Positions 49,691 to 59,647 of a stretch of DNA of 64,000 bases are shown piece by piece (positions within the stretch are counted from its first letter, which is position 1; each line of letters begins with the position of its first letter). The stretch covers positions 5,235,501-5,299,500 of the forward strand of contig NC_062242.1 in NCBI RefSeq assembly GCF_905475465.1, in the 5' to 3' direction. Made by a program: the position numbers and the translations under genes. This DNA comes from Pieris napi (taxonomy: Eukaryota > Arthropoda > Insecta > Lepidoptera > Pieridae). The notes under the pieces were generated by a model, which saw nothing but the letters and a program-made list of their open reading frames with translations, was not told the origin of the DNA and ran no database searches.

Positions 49691-50543
49691 TAGTGCTTTT
49701 CATGAAAGAAGTCCCGCGGATATTTTTGGAACTAAATTTGACAGGTCGGCAATGTTGTCATTCGTCGATGTTATCAAGTTCGTTTGTTGTGGTAGATTTT
49801 TGTGATTTTTTAACTAGCTTAGTGCATTTTAAATATTGATTACAATGCCAAAAGTTGTAAAAAGTTCGGCTCGAGAAATGATATTAAAGGTGAAAGAGTT
49901 CTGTGAAGCGGAACATAAGAATCAAGGTGTTTTAATACAAGTAAACAATGTTCGGAAGAGAATTGCCGCCATAACAGGTACTTTTTAGAGTTGCCATTTA
50001 ATATTTTTTTGCTGTATTTATGGGACTTTTATGATATAAATTCGTTTTTGCGACAAAATTGAACAAATACATAACGTGATGAAACTAGGTAACTGAAATT
50101 AAAACATATATTACATAAGCATTATAAACTTAAAGTTATTATTATTTGTAATTGTTCATAATTTAATTGCAGGTGTGTCAGAGAAAACTGTAACAAGAAT
50201 TACAAACGAAGGTATTGTAACAACAGCGGCATGTACTTCGAAAAAAATTGTAACCCGACAATAATGCAATAAAACTCTGAATAAAAAATTGTATTGCTTT
50301 TCTTTACCCTATTTTCTCATCTTTTCCCTGTAAGTAGGTAGAACACCGCTAATATAAGTAAATAAAAATATACTTTTTACATAACAGGAATATTGTTTTG
50401 AAGTATGCAGAAAATAATATTATTTGATAAATTACATCTGCTAAATGTAAATAAAATAGGTAAATTTTTTACTCATAAATGGCAACATTACGTCATGCGA
50501 TTGCAGCGCCGCGTCTGGGGGACTTCTTTCATGAAAAGGACTA
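49691..50543 (+). mobile_element. Tc1/mariner-like element carrying an intact HTH mini-gene
   Basis: The ends are inverted repeats of about 25 bp (AGT-G/C-CTTTTCATGAAAGAAG...), with one mismatch in the readable core, flanked by TA on both sides (49689-49690 and 50544-50545). TA duplication suggests the Tc1/mariner/IS630 class. The only gene inside is the spliced HTH ORF at 49845-50264, so the catalytic DDE part is absent. Confidence 0.75.
49845..50264 (+). CDS. Transposon-derived helix-turn-helix mini-protein
   Basis: Two exons, 49845-49977 and 50173-50264, join in frame to 74 residues. A poly(A) signal AATAAA lies at 50268-50273, four nt after the stop. The protein begins MPKVVKSSAREMILKVKEFC and continues through VRKRIAAITGVSEKTVTRIT, then EGIVTTAACTSKK. 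The helical pattern with GVSEKTVTRI looks like the recognition helix of a homeodomain-like HTH, as found N-terminal in many insect transposases. There is no DDE catalytic domain. Start, intron, stop and poly(A) signal are all intact although the host element is shorter than an autonomous one. It could bind the element's own termini and act as a repressor, or be a decayed remnant. Function is inference only. Confidence 0.65.
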
Positions 50544-50545
50544 TA

Positions 50546-51021
50546 AAAAACATTGCTGATTGCTCTATAATTATTAAATTTAAATAAATAAAATACTACT
50601 AAATATTAGTTAATTCAGACTTCAGAGTGACAATCTAATAATTCATATTTAATATTACTAATTTAATAATTCATATTTATTATTATTAATTTTTATATTT
50701 ATTATAGATAGCAATTAGCAAGGAACTAATCATGTAAGGTTGATTTACTTATTATTTTGTTAGTTTCTGATAATTAACTTTTCTTACAAATTATAATCGC
50801 TTAATGCATTATTTTACTTTCTTATATTTCTGTAGTTGTTAGGAACTCTATGTACATACAGTTAACTAATGCAGTGTACAAAATAATGTATACTATTATA
50901 TATACTATTATATATATACTATTATATATATACTATTATATATATACTATACTACCTACTTGTTTTAATCATATTCGTTAATCGTTTGTTTAATTAGGTT
51001 TGTTATTATTGTTATTTTCAG
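50546..51021 (+). other. WBP4 upstream region with minisatellite
   Basis: Between the HTH element and the first clear WBP4 exon. It holds a TACTATTATATATA-type tandem repeat of about five units (50886-50955) and a strong donor CAT|GTAAGG at 50731-50739 that could end WBP4 exon 1. Confidence 0.45.
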
Positions 51022-54000
51022 GACAGAATATTGGCAATCACAGGCTCGAAAATATTGCGAGTTTTGCAAATGTTGGTTTGCAGATAATAAAGTTGTATGT
51101 CTTTATAACCAGATGAATACATAACTTCTATACTATATTGCATTTTACTTAAATTTAGTCCTTTTTTTCAGTCTATATCTTTTCATGAAAATGGCAAAAA
51201 ACATAAAGAAAGTGTCAAAAAGCATATATCCCAGCTTAGTAAACGAAGTGCGAAGGAATTTAAAGCTAAAGAAAAGCTTGATAATGAGTTACAAAAAATG
51301 GAAAAGGCTGCAATGAGTGCCTATTTGAAAGATGTCCAAAATAATGCAGATTTAACTTCGAAGGTAATATTGTACACTGTAGACGCAAGAGTGTAAAGTT
51401 AAACTATTTTTTCAAGAATAGACTAATTTTGACATTAAGATGTTGATTATCTGCTCAACCATTTTTTATTAGATTTAAATATTGACTATTTATGTAAGTT
51501 AAGTTAATTATATACAGGGTGGCCAAAAAGTCGTGGATCAAACGCAAAAAGGGGATAGATGAGGTCATCAGCGGCAAAAAATTGTTCTACGGGAGGTCTC
51601 TAAGGTCAACCCCTGCAGAGTTATGATTTATTTTGGTTTTTATATGAAAATTGACTTTTCTTTACTAATTCTTCTTAAAATTCGAAAATATCTACATCCT
51701 GTATCTTTCTCATAATATCCACTAGATAGGTACTGATGAGTTCTTGCGTTAGACATACTATTTATAGTTGTTTATTGAGTGTTTTCAAGATAATATAAAG
51801 GGATATGATATATCATTTTTTCAGATCATAAATTTTTCTTTACTTTGGACCCCGCTGTGAAAAAAAATTACTCCACCGAAAAGTGATCCTGTACTACAAG
51901 TTTTGGCGCATTTAATAGGGATTCTGAAAAGGTATTACATGTGGCCATGAGTCGCTCTAATATCTTTCTATCTTTCATGTGTAATACCTTTCAGAATCCA
52001 TATTAAATGCGCGAAAACTTGTAATACAGGGTCACTTTTCGGTGGAGTAATTTTTTTTCACAGTGGGGTCCAAAGTAAAGAAAAATGTATGATCTGAAAA
52101 AATGATGTATTGTATCACTTTATATTATCTTGAATACACTCAATAAACAACTATAAATAGTATGTCTAACGCAAGAACTCATCAGTACCAATCTAGTGGA
52201 TATTATAAGAAAGATACAGGTGTAAATTTTTGCGAATTTTAATAATAATTAGTAAAAAAAGTCAATTTTCATATAAAAACCAAAATAAATCATAACTCTG
52301 CAGGGGTTGACCTTAGAGACCTCCCGTAGTACAATTTTTTGCCGCTGATGACCTCATCTATCCCCTATTTGCGTTTGATCCACGACTTTTTGGCCACCCT
52401 GTATATATAATTTTTAAATGTGTACCTATTGTAATTTTTTGTCAGAATATCAATGAAATGCTAGAGCAAGATGGTTGCAACAGTGGTATTATTGCACCAA
52501 GTGTAATTACCAACAAAGAACCACTCTGGCAAGAAGTAAAGAGTGATGATGCCAAGCCATATTTCTGGAACAAAGAAACAAATGGTAGGCTTGTTCTTAG
52601 TTGTTTGAATAATTTGATTTGGATTATTATATTATAAAGCTTTTATTAAGATATAAGGTTTGATTTTGGTATATACATCAGTGTGTATATTTAAAATACA
52701 CACTGAAACTACTTTACTGATTTTATACACAAAAACATTAGAAACAAAATATTATTATCTATAGTAACAAAAGAATTCTATAAACCTTTTAATAATTTAC
52801 CACCAAGTAATTAGTTTATGTAACATCAATAGTGTATAAGAAATAATTTAAAATACAAAGTTATAATTTTTGTTGGTTGTTTGCAGAAACAACATGGGAT
52901 GAACCAGATAATTATATCTCTATAGCTCAGCAAGAAGAAAAGAAACTGAGAAACGACAAAAAACAGAAAAAGATATTGTAAGTACTTATTAGTTGTATAT
53001 TGTATTTATAACAATACTCATATATTAATGATTGAAGCTTCACTGGACCGTTTGATTGTCCATAATTACTTCACACTGTACCAGGTATCCACAAGCCCTT
53101 CTTATTATGTAACAAACAAAATAGACTCAACTCAATTTCAATCCATTCTACAGGACATGTTTTACAACCAAATGCCAGTCTATATACAGAGTGTAAACCT
53201 TTGCAAGTACCTTGCTGTATCTGTTACCAATACACAATGTATGTATAACATCTCCCTGCAAAAACTATAAAAATTTCACTAGCTGAATGTTTGGTCAAAC
53301 AGCGCACGGAGCGCGAAAGCGATGCGGCGTGGAGGTCACACTGCGGTGATGATCAATTCGGCACATCTTTAAATGAATGTCTAAAATCTCTTTAAAAATA
53401 TTGAAAATGGGCTCCAGAAACTACCTCCATCAACACAAGTTACCATTACATCCAAATTACCAATACCTTTATATTATTTTCTTCGTTGTATAAATGTTCT
53501 CAATCAGCCCTTTTTTAACAAAAATGACACGTCAGAATATCCCCTCCATTCGCTACCCACAACAATAATAAAACCTTAAATTATTAGAAGTTTGTAGGGC
53601 GTTGATGTCTATAAATTTTTTAGACACACCTGTATTAATCTGACATCTATAAAAATATTAATATATATTAATCTAGCTGGTGCCCGCGAAATCTCTACAT
53701 CTGCGCAGGATTAAATTAATATTTGTCCAAATGATGTAACGTGAAATGTCTTTAATTTAATTTCATATTTTATCTATTTTCATTTAGGAATCAATTTAAT
53801 ACTATCAAATGTGCATTTGAAATAAATTATCAAAATTATTTTAGTAACGGTTCACTATTTTGGTTATATTGAAAGTAAAGTAAAGTTTTACTAAAATCCA
53901 TTCAGTAGTTTCTACGTGAAAGAGTAACAAACATCCATACTTAAAAACTTTCCCGTTTATAATATTTGTAGGAATTACCTTAATATGCTATAACAGAAAT

Positions 54001-54712
54001 TCCATGCAAATCTCAACATTTTATTTAGTATGTCATATTTTTTTATTTTTTTTATTCTACCTGTGAAACATTATTAATTAGAAACCCTATTTAATTAAGT
54101 ACTTTAAAAATATTTTAGGAAAGAAAAGCAAAAAGAAGCGATGATAGAGGTTAAAGCACATTTAGTGAGAGAACGTATGAAAGAATTAGCTGCAAAGCCG
54201 GAAAAACCTGCTCCAACAATATTTTCTTATGGACCTGAACCACGAAGCAGCAAGCCCTATGGAAAATGGGAAACTGTTGTGCAAGAGTAAGTATATTACA
54301 AGTATGTAGTAGTAAATTAAAAATTTCTAAGCTATGAAATTTCCATATATTTGTCAAGTTTGGCAAAATGTATAAAGGGGGGAAGGTCTATTGGCTTATA
54401 TTATGTTTAACTAATATTTGAAAAGTTTATTATGTACATACATAATGCATTGCATTGTCTAATATTAAATTCTCTGTATTATTTTTACTATAGAATCGTT
54501 TTAATTTAGTGAATTTTTTCAGGCCTGTAGAGAAAATTGATTTGCAGTTGCCAAAGAAAGAAGTTCATCTACCACCAGTAGTTGTAGAACCGGAAGTTGT
54601 AAAGTTTAAGGAAAAGCGAGTGGACTCACTTGGTGATGGACCTGTAGAATTCAAGAAAAGAAAAATTAATAATGCTAAAAGAAATATACGACAAAAATTG
54701 GATGACGAATAA
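51022..54712 (+). CDS. Wbp4: WW domain-binding protein 4 (FBP21), spliceosomal
   Basis: Exons: 51022-51094, 51172-51363, 52446-52584, 52887-52977, 54119-54286, 54523-54712, preceded by a short first exon. The exon at 51022 starts with G then ACA GAA TAT TGG, so the expected start (M)TEYW needs AT from an upstream exon; CAT|GTAAGG at 50733/50734 would supply it. Length is then 284 residues. Seen: a U1-type zinc finger (Cys 13, 16; His 30, 36 in CEFCKCW...FHENGKNH), a Lys/Glu-rich helix, and one WW domain (Trp 117, Tyr-Phe 128-129, Trp 139, ending WDEP). A conserved C-terminus PVEFKKRKINNAKRNIRQ follows. Human WBP4 has two WW domains; only one is found here. Known role: U2/B-complex-associated splicing factor that binds proline-rich partners and activates SNRNP200/Brr2. 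AATAAA overlaps the stop codon (54708-54713). Confidence 0.9.
51511..52406. mobile_element. ~0.9-kb full-length foldback element in WBP4 intron 3
   Basis: The two halves, about 430 bp each, are near-identical inverted copies. They start TACAGGGTGGCCAAAAAGTC on the left and mirror at 52386-52404, with a short centre near 51930-51990. TA-rich flanks suggest TA target duplication. There is no coding capacity. In the WBP4 pre-mRNA this would fold into a very long duplex. Confidence 0.85.
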
Positions 54713-55181
54713 AATAGTTGTCTCTGTTTGTTTTTTTAATACTTGACAACATGCTGTCAATTAACCCGATATTTAATTTTTTTTGCGTCCCGATAGTCGT
54801 CTTTGACGTGCAATACTTGTTTTAGCCCGCCAAAACAGTCACGACATTATAAAACGTACACTAAGTACGGTTACTGTACATCTTTTTTTATTATTTATAA
54901 TAATAATTTGATTCCTGGTTTACATGGCATACATCGTAACCATAGTAGGAACGATGGTACATGTTTTATTATAAGGCGGTATTAGTCATTCAATACTGTA
55001 TTTGGTTGGTTTCCTCTAGGAATTTATACATTTCACCTTTAGACATCTAGTCTATTTCCTACTTACGCGTTCAAATTGCGAGACTAGATATGAATGGAAG
55101 TTGACAGGTATATTGCTAGCCAGAATGCTAGCAATAGTTATAGACCAGTGCAGATAGCCTTTAAAATAAATAAAAAGTGAA
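54713..55181. other. WBP4 3' flank
   Basis: Probable 3' UTR end and spacer. A further AATAAA is near 55165. No gene is supported. Confidence 0.4.
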
Positions 55182-55797
55182 AAAAATTACAGTAGGATGA
55201 AACCCATTAGAAAAGGAGGGGAATATGATCAAAATGAAAGGAAAAATAAATTACGGTCGATCTGAGGTCGGGAAGGGATAGGGGGGGGAGTTTTAAGGGT
55301 AAAAAAACGGTTTATCTCGATTTCCGGCAAAACTAAAAGTCCTATCGAAACAAATTAAATGGCAAAGTTGTAGGCAATAAAAAGATCTACAACTTTTGTA
55401 TTTGCAGATTTTTCACATAACCTCAAAATTTAGGTGAAAAATTCAAAAAACCAACTTTTTGGTTTTTTATTTCTATCTTTTACAAAAATTTATTTTTTTA
55501 AACGAAATTTGGTGAAAACTTACCTTATTATGTCCCAAATATACTGTAATTTATTTGATTAAAAATATTTATTTTTTCACCTTATTTTGAATTAATATCG
55601 AAAAAACACCCTAATTTTCAATCGAAAATTCTGACGTCAAAATTTCAGCTTTTTTTCAAAAAGTTGACGTGCTTTCATTGCGTTGAAATCTCTACTTTCC
55701 TATGGTAAAAAAATATATATATATTACCATAGTAAATCTTCTCAGAAAATGCAAAAAATCGTATGCAGTAACGCCCAGACCCGTCATCCCCTAACCA
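55182..55797 (-). repeat. ~620-bp dispersed repeat, copy 2 (inverted)
   Basis: Reverse complement of 18518-19140, from TTACAGTAGGATGAAACCC to ACCCGTCATCCCC. Scattered substitutions and a shorter G run (about 55279-55288) separate the copies. Confidence 0.8.
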
Positions 55798-55824
55798 GGA
55801 CGTATCCTATCTAGGATACGTCCT
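55797..55824. repeat. 12-bp perfect inverted repeat
   Basis: AGGACGTATCCT, 4 nt, then the exact inverse. It sits right at the end of the dispersed repeat copy 2. Confidence 0.7.
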
Positions 55825-55849
55825 GTTTCTTGTTCGCGTTCACCTGGGA

Positions 55850-56190
55850 GCTTTTATAAAATAGATTGAGGGTCGAAAGGGTAAAATCCCGTAGTTCTGA
55901 AGAAGCTCTGCAAAATTTTCATCATACTGGGAGCCAATGCATCCATCAGTCTCTTCAGTAACATGGGAAATTGTAGCTTTGCAATGATGCCCCGTATTCT
56001 CGATTCCTTTCTCCAAGTATCCAGAATCATTCTTTATTGTTTTAAATAACTATATATACCCACCTCTAGGGTTGCATTATGTGCGTCGAGTTTGGTGTTA
56101 AAGTCGTAAAATGAATGTTATTTTGTACTGCTGCCTGAACGACGTCAAACCAACCGCTATGACTATTTCTGTAAATTGTTCCATGTGGGC
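55850..56190 (-). mobile_element. pogo/Tigger-like DDE transposase relic
   Basis: The minus-strand translation gives WFDVVQAAVQNNIHFTTLTP then NSTHIMQP followed by a stop. The family motif is PPNTTHLLQPLD. Downstream comes LQNYGILPFRPS, like the FxxCGIYPFNP segment of DDE_1 transposases. Stops and frame breaks show decay. Confidence 0.7.
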
Positions 56191-57432
56191 CTCCCATTGT
56201 CCATTTCTCGTACAGATGCTTTGATTTGTAGACAACCATAGTAGTAATAATTTATCCGTCTGCTGTGTCACTGAACATGATGCTGACCGATGATTTGGAA
56301 TGCTCCTGGACTCGTTATGGCGCTCTGTCGAAGTAGCCCCAAAATCTGTCAAAGTAACCCTGGAAGTCAAAGTAGCCCCGTTTTGCGGTAAATCTTTAAA
56401 AACGGGAGGAGGCCTTTACCCGTGAAGGGATTCCGATCGACGGTACTGAAGGTATATTATAACTTGTTTTTGTCATGATTGGAAATAAAACGGGCTTTAT
56501 TATTATAAGTCAATCTTTGCAGACCGAAGGGATTGGAAATAGATACCTAATAAAAGGTATTATGATTAATAGCAAGACCTGTCTTTAACGTATTTCTTTT
56601 GCCTTTATATATATTTTTTTAAAACCAAACAAATCAGTTAAATTATTCCACGGTAAAACTTATTTAGCTAACAAAATTTATTTCATGAAATGAAGTAGCA
56701 TCAATTTAGTTTGTATTAGAGAATTTACTTATTCAACATACCCAAGGAAACCAAAAGGAGACCAAATTTGGTCTAGTGAAAATAATTAATTACTTCTATT
56801 GAATTCTTAAAATCTATTATGAAAAAATGTTATGCTACTAAATTTCACATTACGCTACCGACGAAAAACATGAAATGTTTTAAAAAACTCTGTAAGCTTA
56901 AATCTCCTTAAATAAGGCCCAAGTACGAACCAAAGAGCCACTGACAAAAAGAAACCCCTCACCGCAATTACTTGACCCGTTATTTTCCAACTAGGTACTT
57001 TATTAATTTGAAATCCCACAAGCTCCGAGATATAACATGGAAGGGTATTTAATTTTACAAAAGAAATTGAATCCACAAATGTGTATGTTCTGTTTAGATT
57101 CTGATTCACTTAATAAAAGTGAACATGACTATAGCCCCGTAGCCCTTCAATGGAGCAGACTTTTATGCCTGTTGTTTTGGTAATTTTAATAAAAATAATT
57201 TTTAATTACCGATTTTCAAAAAAGCTTTTGAAGAATATTTTTAACTCAAGAATCAAAATTTAAAGAGCACTGTTCATTTAAAAAATTATGTATTTTTATT
57301 CCCAAATTAACTTATGTACTTCGCTGTAGCCCCTATGTAGGAATCTATTTAAAATTTTCGTTTTGAAACAACTTCTTCAAATCAAGCATCGCGTCCTAGT
57401 CCATTTGATGGATTAGGAGTACGCAAGATAAT
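56191..57432. other. Intergenic
   Basis: May include further decayed transposase upstream of the pogo-like relic (to about 56370). Nothing else is supported. Confidence 0.35.
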
Positions 57433-57593
57433 GGCCGATTTACATTATCTTAGTGTTTAGGAGAGTGCTTTAGTACAACTTGAAAGGCAAGTTCTTTAGC
57501 GTAGCGTTTACTAAAGCAAGTAGCGTTTACATGTTTCAACTAAAGTACTATCCTAAAGCACTCTCCTAAACACTAAGATAATGTAAATCGGCC
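57433..57593. mobile_element. 161-bp MITE with 40-bp perfect TIRs
   Basis: Both ends read GGCCGATTTACATTATCTTA inward and match without mismatch for about 40 bp. The centre is about 80 bp and contains TAGCGTTTACTAAAGCAAGT. The perfect arms suggest recent insertion. Confidence 0.85.
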
Positions 57594-58400
57594 TTAACAA
57601 GTGTAGCTCTTCCAGCGTTTCTCTCATCTGCTCACAAATCTAGTGGTCTGGTAGGTCCTTAGATCTTATTCTACAAACTACGAGATTGCGGATTTAACAG
57701 ATGCGAAAAACGCGTGGACCCAACCAAATCCAACCAACCCAAACAAATCTTATTAGGTGAAAATAGAATGCTACAGTGATTATATAAAAAACTTTTTTAT
57801 TAATTTCACGCAAAAGTTGTGTTCAGAAACTACTATTAAAATAAGTTTTTACAGAATGTTATGCCAACCGGTTGTCTTATTTCTTTTATTGTTATTGCAT
57901 CTTTTGACATAAAAAAATTGAAATAAAATACAAAGTAATTTGACCTATCATATTAATTTTACCATAATTTTGATTATTTGCCGCATGTTTTGCGTGCTTT
58001 AAAACAAGAAAAGTGTTAAGAATTGCTTTTAATTAACAATCCTACAAAGATTTTCTTTTAAGAGTAAAATATCTCTAAAAGTGAATTCTTTATTTGTGTA
58101 AAAACGTCTTACCTACTACTACTAGGTCCTAACAATGATAAGCACTCCATTATTCTGAATACCTTTCCATGAAAACGTACATAGTCACAATGGTAACCCC
58201 GAAAAAAACATCCTTAATAAAAATAATTATGGGAACATTAAAGTAATAACTTGCTATTCAACGACCCATTATTCATTGTTACTTTTTGATCCAGTTCTTA
58301 TATGGAAATGAGTTGGTAGTGATGTGACATTTGTCCGGTATCATTGAACATTTATATTGCCTACGATATTCTGATCACGACGAGCTGTCAGTCTCCAGGT
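57594..58400. other. Intergenic upstream of secreted protein gene
   Basis: AT-rich; it must contain the regulatory region of the gene starting near 58437. No motif could be assigned. Confidence 0.35.
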
Positions 58401-58401
58401 G

Positions 58402-58440
58402 TATATAAGTTATCGAGAAGTGTTTGAAAAGCAATTCAGT
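58402..58440 (+). promoter_or_regulatory. Core promoter: TATA box and initiator
   Basis: TATATAAG at 58402-58409 and the arthropod initiator TCAGT at 58436-58440 are spaced as in a classical TATA/Inr promoter. They lie about 70 nt before the ATG of the small secreted protein. TATA/Inr promoters are common in cuticle and other strongly stage-regulated insect genes. Confidence 0.75.
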
Positions 58441-58510
58441 CGTAGCAGTCGGCAGCAATCCTGTCTAGTCGATAATCTAGATTGAGCTTTGTTGTCTAAA
58501 ATCTTTCAAC

Positions 58511-59647
58511 ATGTACAAGCAGGTAAGTTTATTATACATTAATCGTTATGGATGTAATTATAATTATTCTGTGTCTTTAACATTGTTTAAAATCTTGTGT
58601 ATCTGTGTCTACAAGTTGGGTGTTCAAGAAAAAAATATTAGGTCTCTAAAAAGAGCTTGCGCATAGTATTTATCTTAATATATATCTTTCATATTCATTT
58701 CTAGTTCTTTTTTGAATAAAAAGAGTTACCAAATTAATCTAAGAATTAAGCAATAAGACGGAAAAGCTCTTCTAGTATTTCTGTTGAACATTTAACAAGA
58801 AATTGTACAAATCATCAGCATCTAATTTAATTACATATGTAATAGGAAGTGGTGGAATGCAACGGGCGGCCTTAAGCCGCGTATTAATAATTAATAACTT
58901 AATACGCGTATTGTAGGCAAAGAAAGTGTTACTAACAAATTTTAAATATATTATAAATATTATTATTACATGCCCAAATTATATATGCTAAATAATACAC
59001 ACTATTCCGACGCATCGCTATATCTTAACTTAATCTTAACCATGATGTCACTATACGTAATTCGTATTTGTCAAGTTAATTTCTATTTATGACAATATTA
59101 TATTTAGTATATCTTCGGCATGCTAAAGTAAGACATCTTAGTACCTAGTAAATAAAAAAATCATTGGCGCTGACCTTTGAAGGTCAGATTTCTGTATATG
59201 TTTAGGTATATAATTTATTTATTTCGTACAGGCAAGTCATCAGTCTTTTGTGTTTGACACACGCCGATGACTTCTAAGGGTCTAAGGCTTTCCGGTGCTC
59301 TTCTTACGAGCGAGTGTTCAATATTCATAGATTGTTCATGGGTTACACAGCTAGGGTTCGAATCTACGACTTCAGGGATGAGAGTCGCACTCTAAAGCCA
59401 ACATAGCTCTCCTAGTACCTATTAAATGGTTGTAGAAACTACCTGTTCACTATATTTTTACTTGCAGTGCCTCTTCGTTATTGCTCTGATGTTGGTTGCA
59501 TCAGCGGTTGCCAAGCCCCAAGTATTAGTGGACACATATGGCTACTACGCCGCTGCCGCTCCAGCCTACGTTGCTTCCTACAGTACCCCACTGGCATATT
59601 CCTATCCCTATGCATATACTTATTCGTATCCTCTCGCATATTATTAA
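58511..59647 (+). CDS. Small secreted Tyr/Ala-rich (cuticle-like) protein
   Basis: Two exons, 58511-58522 (MYKQ) and 59468-59647, give 63 residues. The 12-nt first coding exon followed by an intron inside the signal peptide is the standard layout of insect cuticle protein genes. Signal peptide: about residues 1-18 (MYKQCLFVIALMLVASAVA). The mature part starts KPQVLVDTYGYYAAA and is made of Tyr, Ala, Ser and Pro, with repeated YSYPYAYTYSYP. No chitin-binding Rebers-Riddiford motif is present. Low-complexity Tyr/Ala proteins of this size occur in cuticle and eggshell. Role is by analogy; the gene structure and promoter are clear. Confidence 0.85.
59205..59412 (-). repeat. tRNA-derived SINE in intron of secreted protein gene
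   Basis: On the minus strand: TTGGCTTTAGAGTGCGACTC (A-box region) followed by GTCGTAGATTCGAACCC (B box), with a body rich in blocks shared with the 6.1-kb SINE (ACACGCCG). It is inverted relative to the host gene. Confidence 0.6.

Noticed and set aside
56098..56370. 90-codon minus-strand frame as a gene
   Set aside because: It overlaps, in another frame, the pogo-like transposase relic; no independent support.
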